Assembly: GCA_020249045.1 (NCBI GenBank)
Contig: JADCGK010000196.1
Location: 1-49,772 of the forward strand
Direction: 5' to 3'
DNA from: Azospirillum sp.
GTDB lineage: Bacteria; Pseudomonadota; Alphaproteobacteria; CACIAM-22H2
DNA: 49,772 nucleotides
Every line of letters starts with the position of its first letter. The stretch's first letter is position 1. This document shows positions 7,203 to 14,308 of the stretch, one piece after another. The translations under genes and the position numbers were made by a program. Below the pieces are notes generated by a model. That model was not told where the DNA came from, ran no database searches, and worked only from the letters and a program-made list of their open reading frames with translations.

Positions 7203-7697
7203 ATGCGCGGCCACAAGCTCGACGACGTCGATCGGCAGATCCTCCACGACCTTCAGGCCGACGGGCGCATGACCAATGTGGACCTCGCGGAGCGCGCGGG
7301 GATCTCCGCCCCGCCTTGTCTTCGCCGGGTGCGGGTGCTGGAGAAAGCCGGCATCATCCGCGGGTATCACGCCGACATCGATCCGCATGCGCTGGGGTTC
7401 GGGGTCACGGTCTTCGCCTCGGTGTCGCTGAAAAGCCAAGCCGAAGCCGATCTTCGCGCCTTCCACGAATTGATCGAATCCTGGCCGATGGTCCGCGAGT
7501 GCCACATGCTGACCGGCGAGACCGATTTTCTGCTGAAGGTCGTGGCGGCCGATTGGGACGCCTACGAGAAATTCCTGACGACCAAGCTGACCGCGGCGCC
7601 CAACGTGTCGACCGTCAAATCGGCACTGACGATCAAAACGACCAAGCATGCCCCCGGCGTGCCGATCGAGGCCAAACGCAAGGACGACAGGATTTAG
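7203..7697 (+). CDS. Lrp/AsnC-family transcriptional regulator
   Basis: A 164-aa feast/famine regulator. It has an N-terminal winged HTH at about residues 5-60 (LDDVDRQILHDLQADGRMTN, GISAPPCLRRVRVLEKAGII) and a C-terminal RAM effector/oligomerisation domain (about 75-150, including MVRECHMLTGETDFLLKVV). It reads divergently from ELM1-trxB-lysR, a neighbourhood common in related alphaproteobacteria. The ligand (an amino acid in most members) is not predictable. An AT-rich dyad just upstream may be an autoregulatory site. Confidence 0.95.
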   Translation: MRGHKLDDVDRQILHDLQADGRMTNVDLAERAGISAPPCLRRVRVLEKAGIIRGYHADIDPHALGFGVTVFASVSLKSQAEADLRAFHELIESWPMVRECHMLTGETDFLLKVVAADWDAYEKFLTTKLTAAPNVSTVKSALTIKTTKHAPGVPIEAKRKDDRI

Positions 7698-8164
7698 GCG
7701 TCGCGCCGGACCCAGGGAACTTGGGCGACCGGCACGCCTTCGTCGGCGAGGGCGCGGGCTTCGTCGGGCGTGGTGTCGCCGTAGATGTTTTTGTGGGGCT
7801 TCTCGCCATAGTGGATGGCGCGCGCCTCCTCGGCGAACTTGTCGCCGACATGCTCGTAGTTCTTCTCGACGTGTTCGCGCAGCTTGGCGAGTTCCTTGTG
7901 CAGTTCGGCGGCCTTGGCGGTCGCGGGATCGGCGCCGAACGCCGCGGGCAAGCTTTCGCCCGCCGGGGCCGGAACGGCCTTGGTCTTGCGCGACTTTTTG
8001 GTGCCCGCCAGGCGCGGTGCCATCAGCGCCTTTTCGATTTTCGTGTCGCCGCAAACGGGACATTCCACCAGGCCGCGCTTGGCCTGACGGTCGAACGCGG
8101 CCCCGTCCTTGAACCAGCTTTGGAACGTATGGGCCTTGCGGCAACGCAAATCGAACACGATCAT
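7694..8164 (-). CDS. DUF1178 family protein
   Basis: A conserved alphaproteobacterial protein of unknown function. It starts MIVFDLRCRKAHTFQSWFKD, the typical N-terminus of the family, and carries a Cys-x2-Cys in VECPVCGDTKIEKALMAPRL that looks like half of a zinc ribbon. A basic, Ala/Pro-rich linker (about 60-90) is followed by a conserved C-terminal block with EHVEKNYEHVGDKFAEEARAIHYGE. ATG at 8164 is chosen over an upstream TTG at 8200 because it gives the family N-terminus. The 3' end overlaps the last bases of lrp (convergent). Confidence 0.9.
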   Translation of the reverse strand: MIVFDLRCRKAHTFQSWFKDGAAFDRQAKRGLVECPVCGDTKIEKALMAPRLAGTKKSRKTKAVPAPAGESLPAAFGADPATAKAAELHKELAKLREHVEKNYEHVGDKFAEEARAIHYGEKPHKNIYGDTTPDEARALADEGVPVAQVPWVRRDA

Positions 8165-8220
8165 GACCAAGTATTTGGCGCCGCGAACCGGGGAATGCAA
8201 GACCGGGGAAACGAGGGGAC

Positions 8221-8742
8221 GTGATCGATCCGCATCATCGGCTGCAAACCGTCTCGCCGTGGGTTCTGACCCATGCGGGGCTCGTACCGCCCGAGGCGCC
8301 GGTCCTCGACGTCGCCGCGGGCGGCGGACGGCATGCGCGGTTTTTCGCCGCGCGCGGGCACAAGGTCACGGCGGTCGACAAGGATATCGCCCATCTCGGC
8401 GGCCATACCGGCATCGAGGCGGTTCGCGCGGATCTGGAGGACGGCTCGCCCTGGCCGCTCGCGGGCCGGGTTTTCGGCGCCGTGGTCGTGACGAACTATC
8501 TGCATCGGCCGTTGTTCGCGACGCTGCTCGACGCGCTGGCGCCGGGCGGCGTGCTGATCTACGAGACCTTCGCGCGCGGCAACGAGGCCTACGGCAAGCC
8601 CGACAATCCCGACTTCCTGCTCGAACCCAACGAACTGATCGCACGCGTTCTGTCGACATGCATGGTCGTGGCGTTCGAGGACACGGTCGTCGCCGTGCCC
8701 AAGCAAGCAGTCGTCCAGCGCATCGCCGCGATCAAGGCGTAG
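8221..8742 (+). CDS. class I SAM-dependent methyltransferase
   Basis: A 173-aa Rossmann-fold methyltransferase. Motif I is VLDVAAGGGRHARFFAARG (about residues 29-47), followed by an acidic loop VTAVDKDI and a motif IV-like VVVTNYLHRPLF. It is small, resembling TehB-like enzymes, but the substrate cannot be inferred. The start is GTG with a weak purine-rich site (GAGGGGAC). It is divergent from the DUF1178 gene and its 3' end overlaps the convergent carboxymuconolactone-decarboxylase-like gene by 11 bases. Confidence 0.88.
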   Translation: MIDPHHRLQTVSPWVLTHAGLVPPEAPVLDVAAGGGRHARFFAARGHKVTAVDKDIAHLGGHTGIEAVRADLEDGSPWPLAGRVFGAVVVTNYLHRPLFATLLDALAPGGVLIYETFARGNEAYGKPDNPDFLLEPNELIARVLSTCMVVAFEDTVVAVPKQAVVQRIAAIKA

Positions 8743-9181
8743 CGGGCGCAGGCGGCACGGCGGCGGCGACCATCAGACGGTTCCAGCCGTTTATGAGAAC
8801 GACTGCATAACCGAGCGCGGCGATTTCGCCCGCGTCGAAGACCGCACGCATTCGGGCGTGAAGATCCTCCGGCATGCCCGCGTCGGCGACGCGCGTCAGC
8901 GCCTCGGCCCACGCCAATGCCGCACTTTCGCGCGCATCGAAGGCGCCGCTCTCGCGCCAAGCGGGCAGCAGGTCGAGCTTGCGTTGGGACACGCCGGCCT
9001 TGCGCGCGGCCGGGACGTGGACCGACAGGCAATAGGCGCAGCCGTTGATCTGCGACACCCGGACTTCGACGAGTTCGACGAGCGTCGGGTCGAGGCCCGA
9101 GGCCTTGACCGCCATCGTCAATTTCGACATCGCCTCGTAGCCGGGCGCGAAATCCGCCCGAGGATCGAACCGCTTTTCCAT
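8732..9181 (-). CDS. carboxymuconolactone decarboxylase / AhpD-like protein
   Basis: A 149-aa all-helical protein with the AhpD-like redox motif C48-A-Y-C51-x3-H55, typical of alkylhydroperoxidase-like members rather than true decarboxylases. Related proteins reduce peroxides through a disulfide cycle. The conserved flanks are LVELVEVRVSQINGCAYCLS and ESAALAWAEALTRV. It stands alone, on the same strand as the downstream-reading epimerase cluster but probably not coupled to it. The substrate is unknown. Confidence 0.92.
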   Translation of the reverse strand: MEKRFDPRADFAPGYEAMSKLTMAVKASGLDPTLVELVEVRVSQINGCAYCLSVHVPAARKAGVSQRKLDLLPAWRESGAFDARESAALAWAEALTRVADAGMPEDLHARMRAVFDAGEIAALGYAVVLINGWNRLMVAAAVPPAPATP

Positions 9182-9230
9182 TCCGCTCCTCCGCTCGACG
9201 AATGCCGGTTCGCGGGGCCGCGGCGGGGGG

Positions 9231-10208
9231 TTACGCCCCGTGATAGGCCCGGTACCAAGCGACGAATTTCGGCACGCCTTCGTCGATCGTCGTCTTGGGC
9301 TCGAATCCCAGATCGCGCTTGGAGGCCTCGATGTCCGCGAAGCTTTCGCGCACGTCGCCGGGCTGCATGGGTTGCTTGTCGAGGATGGCCTTGTGGTTGG
9401 TCGCGCGTTCGATCAGTTCGACGAAGCGCATCAGCGGCTCGGAGCGATGATTGCCGAGATTGTAGACTCGATGCGCCGCGCGCTTGCCTTCGGCGACGGG
9501 CGGCCGGTCGAGTGCCGCGACGACGCCCGCCACGATGTCGGCGACGTAGGTGAAGTCCCGGCGCATTTCCCCGCCGTTGAACAGCGGGATCGGTTTGCCT
9601 TCGAGAATGGCCTTGGTGAAGATCCACAGGCTCATATCCGGCCGGCCCCACGGACCGTAGACGGTGAAAAAGCGCAAGCCCGTGGCCGGCACGGCGAACA
9701 GATGCGCATAGGCGTGGCTGACCAGCTCGTTGGCCGCCTTGGTCGCCGCGTAGAGCGATACGGGCTTGTCGATCTTGTCCTCGACCGCGAAGGGCAGCTT
9801 GTCGTTGCCGCCGTAGACCGACGAGGACGACGCATAGACCAGATGCTTGATCCCGCCCCGGCGGCGGCACGCTTCGATGACGTTGAAATGCCCGACGATG
9901 TTCGTGCGGATATAGGCGTCCGGATTGGTCAGCGAGTAGCGCACGCCGGCTTGCGCGGCCAGATGCACGACCCGGTCGATCGCGGGATCGGCCAAGGCTT
10001 GGGCGAACGCGCCGTCCGCCGCCAGATCGGCGCGCACCATCCGGAACGCCGGATTCTTGGCGAGTTCGGCGGCGCGCGCCTCCTTCAGGCGCACGTCGTA
10101 GTAGGGATTGAAATTGTCGAAGCCGACGACGCTTTCCCCGCGCGCCAGCAGCGCCTGCGAAAGATGAAAGCCGATGAAGCCGGCGGCCCCGGTGACGAGA
10201 ACGGACAT
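9231..10208 (-). CDS. NAD-dependent epimerase, probable UDP-glucuronate 4-epimerase
   Basis: A 325-aa extended SDR enzyme interconverting UDP-glucuronate and UDP-galacturonate for surface polysaccharides. It shows NAD-binding G7-A-A-G10-F-I-G13, the catalytic S128-S129 region in YASSSSVYGG and the Y153-x3-K157 dyad in LYAATKAANE. The stretch FFTVYGPWGRPDMSLWIFTK is characteristic of the GalA/GlcA 4-epimerase subgroup. ATG at 10208 gives the canonical N-terminus MSVLVTGAAGFIG. The open frame continues further upstream but without family sequence. No other polysaccharide genes are adjacent. Confidence 0.92.
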   Translation of the reverse strand: MSVLVTGAAGFIGFHLSQALLARGESVVGFDNFNPYYDVRLKEARAAELAKNPAFRMVRADLAADGAFAQALADPAIDRVVHLAAQAGVRYSLTNPDAYIRTNIVGHFNVIEACRRRGGIKHLVYASSSSVYGGNDKLPFAVEDKIDKPVSLYAATKAANELVSHAYAHLFAVPATGLRFFTVYGPWGRPDMSLWIFTKAILEGKPIPLFNGGEMRRDFTYVADIVAGVVAALDRPPVAEGKRAAHRVYNLGNHRSEPLMRFVELIERATNHKAILDKQPMQPGDVRESFADIEASKRDLGFEPKTTIDEGVPKFVAWYRAYHGA

Positions 10209-10218
10209 GGGCGCGTTT

Positions 10219-11022
10219 CTAGGGCCGCGCCCGGACGAAGGCAACTGCGGCGATGGCGGCCACGAAGCCAAGCACGACATGGACAGGCCGAGGCGCCATG
10301 TCCGGGTCGAGATTGGCCGCGAGCAGGATGTCGACCGGCGCGCCGTAGCGGATCGCGAAGAACGCGGTTTCCGCGCCGACGACCAGGATCGCGGCCGCCA
10401 ATCCCAGCGCCAGCGCCGTCCCCGGCCCTTTGCCCGGCGCCGCGCGCCACGCCATCGCCCACACGAAAAGACCCGCGACGATCTGGGGTTCGATCGCACC
10501 CAGCCGCGCCTGCAAGAAGAAATGGGCGATGGCGAGCAGCGCGATGGGATAGGCCAAGCGATGCAGGTTCCGCCACGCCTTGCCGCCGATCCGGCGCATC
10601 GCCCCGTCGGTCGACGTGGCCGCAAGGGCGGCCATCGCCACCGACGCGACGAAGCCGATCGTCAGATAAACGCGCAAGACGATCTCGGCGGCGACCTTGC
10701 CGAGATCCCATCCCTGGCTCGCCGCGTAGAGCGCCAAGTGCGCGGCCCCATACACGAAGGCGCCCACACCCAGCATCCGGCGCACGGCGATCAGGCCGTT
10801 CCATTTCCACAGCGCGCGCAAGGGCGTGACCGCGAGCGACAGCAGCAAAAAGCGCAGCGCCCACGACCCCATTTCGCGCGTCGCCGCCTTCAACGGCTGG
10901 CCGCCGAACTGGCCGGTGGCGAGCGCATAGGCGATCCACAAACCGGGCGGCAACAAAGCGACGAAGACGACGAGCTTCAACGGGACCAGGCGCCCCGTCC
11001 GGTCGGTCCACGGCAGGCGCAC
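10219..11022 (-). CDS. MsrQ-like ferric-reductase transmembrane protein
   Basis: A 267-aa inner-membrane haem b protein of the ferric reductase-like transmembrane family (MsrQ/YedZ). MsrQ passes electrons from the quinone pool to the periplasmic methionine sulfoxide reductase MsrP. About six membrane helices are visible, with candidate haem-ligand histidines in YGAAHLALY and in NLHRLAYPIALLAIAHFF. It is about 60 residues longer than E. coli MsrQ, with extra C-terminal hydrophobic segments. It starts at GTG directly after the stop codon of the PPOX gene (TGAGTG). No msrP is adjacent, so the partner is unresolved. Confidence 0.82.
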   Translation of the reverse strand: MRLPWTDRTGRLVPLKLVVFVALLPPGLWIAYALATGQFGGQPLKAATREMGSWALRFLLLSLAVTPLRALWKWNGLIAVRRMLGVGAFVYGAAHLALYAASQGWDLGKVAAEIVLRVYLTIGFVASVAMAALAATSTDGAMRRIGGKAWRNLHRLAYPIALLAIAHFFLQARLGAIEPQIVAGLFVWAMAWRAAPGKGPGTALALGLAAAILVVGAETAFFAIRYGAPVDILLAANLDPDMAPRPVHVVLGFVAAIAAVAFVRARP

Positions 11023-11622
11023 TCAGCCTTCGGCGTCCTTCAGGCGCTTTTCGAGTTCGGCCACGCGCGCGCGCAACGCGCTTACGACCTCGACCACGTC
11101 CTCGGCCGGCACCAGTTGGGGAATATGCTGCGGGCAATTGGTGTCCCAGGCTTCGAGCGCGATCAGAATGGCGCGCGCGGGCGTGGCCGCGTAATCGGCG
11201 TCCGCGAGCCGGTCGAGCAAGGCGGGATCGTCCTCGACGATGCGCGCCCGGCCCCAGATCTTGATCCGCTGGCGCTGCGCGTAATCGGGCAAGAACAGCA
11301 TCACGCGGTCGTTCTCGGCGAGATTGCCGAGGCTGATGAATTGCCGGTTGCCCGCGTAATCGGCGAAACCGAGCGTGCGCGCATCGAGCGGTTTGAGGAA
11401 CCCCGCCGGACCGCCGCGATGCTGGATATAAGGCCAGCCGGCGGACGACGCGGACGCCAGATAGAACGACCGGCAGCGGGCCAGAAAGGCGGCCAAGTCG
11501 CCGTCGACCGCATCGCGCCCGCCGCGCGCTTGCGCGCGCGCGTAGCCCGCGGCCGAACCGTCCTTCTCCTGGAATCGCCGCACCGAGTCCGTGAACGCCA
11601 AGTCGCCGAAATGCCGTCCCAT
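11023..11622 (-). CDS. pyridoxamine 5'-phosphate oxidase-family (PPOX) protein
   Basis: A 199-aa split-barrel flavoprotein-like protein. The core runs from FLARCRSFYLASASSAGWPY through QHRGGPAGFLKPLDARTLGF and GNRQFISLGNLAENDRVMLF, the usual PPOX order. The C-terminus is a helical tail (VSALRARVAELEKRLKDAEG) predicted to coil. It is upstream of, and translationally coupled to, the MsrQ-like gene. Members bind FMN, F420 or haem and most have no assigned substrate. Dedicated pyridoxine synthesis is unlikely. Confidence 0.9.
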   Translation of the reverse strand: MGRHFGDLAFTDSVRRFQEKDGSAAGYARAQARGGRDAVDGDLAAFLARCRSFYLASASSAGWPYIQHRGGPAGFLKPLDARTLGFADYAGNRQFISLGNLAENDRVMLFLPDYAQRQRIKIWGRARIVEDDPALLDRLADADYAATPARAILIALEAWDTNCPQHIPQLVPAEDVVEVVSALRARVAELEKRLKDAEG

Positions 11623-11721
11623 GCGTCACCCGCCCTTCGTCCTCCGAGAATGGGGGGTTTCGCGGCGCGCGAAAACCCCCGCCTTCGGCACGGCGGCTTT
11701 TCTCCGCGGGCATGAAACCTT

Positions 11722-11750
11722 TTGCGCGCGCGCGACGACCCTGCTAGCGT
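11722..11750 (+). promoter_or_regulatory. possible trp promoter
   Basis: TTGCGC and TAGCGT separated by 17 bases, ending about 28 bases before the leader-peptide start. The match to the sigma-70 consensus is weak, but position and spacing fit. Confidence 0.35.
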
Positions 11751-11778
11751 CGGTCGCATAGGGGAGTTTTTCGTTCGC

Positions 11779-11829
11779 ATGAGCCCGACCGCGCGCCGTA
11801 TCGTCCGCTGGTCCCGTTGGTGGCGCTGA
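11779..11829 (+). CDS. trpL: trp operon leader peptide
   Basis: A 16-codon frame reading MSPTARRIVRWSRWWR, with three Trp codons in the last six positions. It lies 100 bases before trpE(G), exactly as expected of a transcription-attenuation leader. Ribosome stalling at the Trp codons when charged tRNA-Trp is scarce would change folding of the downstream leader RNA. GGGGAG at 11761-11766 is the likely ribosome site. Alphaproteobacterial trpE(G) genes are known to have such leaders. Confidence 0.85.
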   Translation: MSPTARRIVRWSRWWR

Positions 11830-11867
11830 GCGCCAGCCAACCTTTTCCCCTTTTTCCGCCCGTATTC

Positions 11868-11914
11868 GGCCGTCGTCCCGCTCCCTTCCGGAGTCCGACA
11901 GGCCATCCCGTTTT
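11868..11914 (+). promoter_or_regulatory. candidate trp attenuator hairpin
   Basis: GGCCGTCG (11868-11875) can pair with CGAC-A-GGCC (11896-11904), with one bulged A, and the stem is followed by CCGTTTT. A second small hairpin, GGCGC-TGA-GCGCC, covers the stop codon of the leader peptide (11822-11834). The arrangement fits attenuation, but the U-run is short and the alternative antiterminator is not clear by eye. Confidence 0.4.
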
Positions 11915-11929
11915 CCAGGATCCGTCCCG

Positions 11930-14125
11930 ATGCGCACCGAATTCGTCACCAAAACCGGGCTCACGCTCGGCCGAACCCAGCGCCCGCTGCCCTACGCGAC
12001 CGCCCTCGACGGCTTCGCCGAGAAACTCGACCGCACGCGCGGCGGATTGTTCTCGTCGGGCGTCGATTATCCGGGCCGCTATTCGCGCTGGGAGTTCGGC
12101 TTCGCCGATCCGCCGGTCGAACTGATCGGCGGCGGGGACTGGCTGACCTTGCGGGCGCTCAACGCGCGCGGGGCGACGATCCTGGACCTGCTCGATCCGA
12201 TCCTGGCCGATGTCGAAGGGGCCGCGCTCGAGGCGCGCACCGAGACGACGCGCACGCTGAAAATCGCGCGCGTCGCCGGCCCCTTCCCCGAGGAAAAGCG
12301 CAGCCAACTCCCCTCGCTGTTTTCGCCGTTGCGCCGCATCGTGGCCGAATTCGCGGGGCTGCCCGACGGCTTCCTGGGGCTTTACGGCGCGTTCGGCTAC
12401 GACCTGTTGTTCCAGTTCGAGCCGATCGCGCTGACCCAGCCGCGCGACGCGGCCCCGCGCGATCTGCATCTTTTCCTGCCCGACCGGATGCTGATCGTCG
12501 ACCGGCGCAAGGAAACCGCGTTCCGCTACGACTACGAATTCGCGCGCGGACCCGTCACGACAGAAGGCAAGTCGCGCGCGTGCCTCGCGCCGTTGCCCAA
12601 GCGCCGCTACGTCGAGCCCGCGACCAAGCCCGAGATCACGTCCGACCTGACCGCCGAACAGTACGGCGCGATGGTCGACAAGGCGCGCGAGCGCATGCGC
12701 GTGGGCGACATTTTCGAGGTCGTGCTGTCGCGGCGGTTCGAAGCCGCCCATCAGGGCGCGCCGTCGGCTTTGTTCGCCAAGCTCAAGAAGGTGAACCCCA
12801 GCCCGTTCGAATTCTACCTTCAGCTGGGTCCCGACCGGCTGGTCGGAACATCGCCGGAAATGTACGTGCGCGTCGAAGGCACGCGCGTGGAAAGCTGCCC
12901 GATCTCGGGCACGGCGCGGCGCGGGCGCAACGCGATGGAGGACGCCGAACGGCTCAAGGGCCTCATCAACTCCGAAAAGGACGAGGTGGAGCTGACGATG
13001 TGCACCGACGTGGACCGCAACGACAAATCGCGCATTTGCGAGCCCGGAACGGTGAAACTGCTGGGCCGGCGCCAGATCGAGGCCTATGCCGGGCTGTTCC
13101 ATACGGTCGATCACGTCGAAGGCCGGCTGCGCGCCGACGTCACGGGCCTGGATGCGTTCATCAGCCACATGTGGGCGGTCACGCTGACCGGCGCGCCGAA
13201 GAAATGGGCCGCCGAGATCGTCGAGGCGATGGAGACCGCGCCGCGCGGCTGGTACGGCGGCGCGGTCGGCGCCCTGCAGTTCAACGGCGACGTCAACACC
13301 GGCATCACGATCCGCACCGTGCATCTGACCGAGGATTCCAAGAAGCGCCAGATCGCGGGCTATCGCGTGGGCGCGACGCTCGTATGGGATTCGACGGGGC
13401 CGGAGGAGGACGAGGAGACGCGCCTCAAAGCCAACGCGCTGTTCCGCGTGCTGGCCCCGCCGCAGGACGCCGCGGCCGGCGAAACCCGCGCGCGGATCGG
13501 CGCGGGCGCCCGGATCGTTCTGATCGACAACGAGGACAGCTTCGTTCACACGCTCGCGGATTACTTCCGCCAGACCGGGGCGACGGTCTCGACCTATCGC
13601 CACGGCCTGAGCCCGGATGCGATCGCCGCGCTGGAGCCCGATTTGGTCGTGCATTCGCCCGGTCCGGGAACGCCGGCACAGTTCGGCGTGCCCGCGTTGG
13701 TGCGCGCGCTGGCCGATCGGGGCCTCGCGCAGTTCGGCGTCTGCCTGGGGCTGCAAGGAACGGTCGAGGCGTTCGGCGGCGCGCTCGACGTGTTGCCCGA
13801 ACCGCGCCACGGCAAACGCTGGGACGTCGTGCATGACGGCACCGGTCTGTTCGCCGATCTGCCCAGCCCGTGCGCGGTCGGCGCCTATCATTCGCTGCAC
13901 GCGCGCCCGTCCGCGTTCCCCCACGACGCGCTGGAGATCGTGGCGAAAACCCCGGCGGGGCTGGTGATGGCCGTGCGCCACCGCCGCCTGCCGATCGCCG
14001 CCGTGCAGTTCCATCCGGAATCGGTGCTGTCGATGGGCCGCACCGAGAAGGGCGAGATCGGCCATCTGCTGATCGACAACGTGCTGCGGGAGCTGTTGCC
14101 CGGCCGGAGCGCGCGCGCCGCGTAA
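11930..14125 (+). CDS. trpE(G): anthranilate synthase, fused components I and II
   Basis: A 731-aa fusion converting chorismate and glutamine to anthranilate, the first step of tryptophan synthesis. The N-terminal part contains the Trp-feedback region (SSGVDYPGRYSRWEF). The chorismate-binding domain spans about residues 240-500 (EVVLSRRFE, PSPFEFYLQLG, VGTSPEMYVRV, CPISGTARRG, EKDEVELTMCTDVDRNDKSR). The glutamine amidotransferase domain begins near 528 (VLIDNEDSFVHTLADYF) with catalytic C605 in FGVCLGLQG and H695/E697 in QFHPES. The fusion form is typical of Rhizobiales and Azospirillum-like bacteria. Expression is probably controlled by the leader peptide just upstream. Confidence 0.97.
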   Translation: MRTEFVTKTGLTLGRTQRPLPYATALDGFAEKLDRTRGGLFSSGVDYPGRYSRWEFGFADPPVELIGGGDWLTLRALNARGATILDLLDPILADVEGAALEARTETTRTLKIARVAGPFPEEKRSQLPSLFSPLRRIVAEFAGLPDGFLGLYGAFGYDLLFQFEPIALTQPRDAAPRDLHLFLPDRMLIVDRRKETAFRYDYEFARGPVTTEGKSRACLAPLPKRRYVEPATKPEITSDLTAEQYGAMVDKARERMRVGDIFEVVLSRRFEAAHQGAPSALFAKLKKVNPSPFEFYLQLGPDRLVGTSPEMYVRVEGTRVESCPISGTARRGRNAMEDAERLKGLINSEKDEVELTMCTDVDRNDKSRICEPGTVKLLGRRQIEAYAGLFHTVDHVEGRLRADVTGLDAFISHMWAVTLTGAPKKWAAEIVEAMETAPRGWYGGAVGALQFNGDVNTGITIRTVHLTEDSKKRQIAGYRVGATLVWDSTGPEEDEETRLKANALFRVLAPPQDAAAGETRARIGAGARIVLIDNEDSFVHTLADYFRQTGATVSTYRHGLSPDAIAALEPDLVVHSPGPGTPAQFGVPALVRALADRGLAQFGVCLGLQGTVEAFGGALDVLPEPRHGKRWDVVHDGTGLFADLPSPCAVGAYHSLHARPSAFPHDALEIVAKTPAGLVMAVRHRRLPIAAVQFHPESVLSMGRTEKGEIGHLLIDNVLRELLPGRSARAA

Positions 14126-14169
14126 GAAATTTGCGCGCGGACGCGGCGCGACGGCAACAACGCGACCGC

Positions 14170-14216
14170 CGGGCGGACGCAAACGGGAAGCTTGTTGCTT
14201 TTCGTTTGGCCGCCCG
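14170..14216 (+). other. extended hairpin between trpE(G) and the IOR gene
   Basis: CGGGCGG (14170-14176) pairs with CCGCCCG (14210-14216). Inside it, AAACGGGAAGC (14181-14191) pairs with GCTTTTCGTTT (14197-14207) through 11 positions including two G-T pairs, with a TTGTT loop. No U-run follows, so it is not a standard intrinsic terminator. It may be an RNA-stability element or a processing site. Confidence 0.45.
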
Positions 14217-14308
14217 CCCGCGGCGTTGTGACGCGCACGCCGACCCGCTACGCTTCGCGCCAACAAGGACGCATTCCGGCGTCCGCCCCCGAGGGATGGA
14301 AAATCGCG

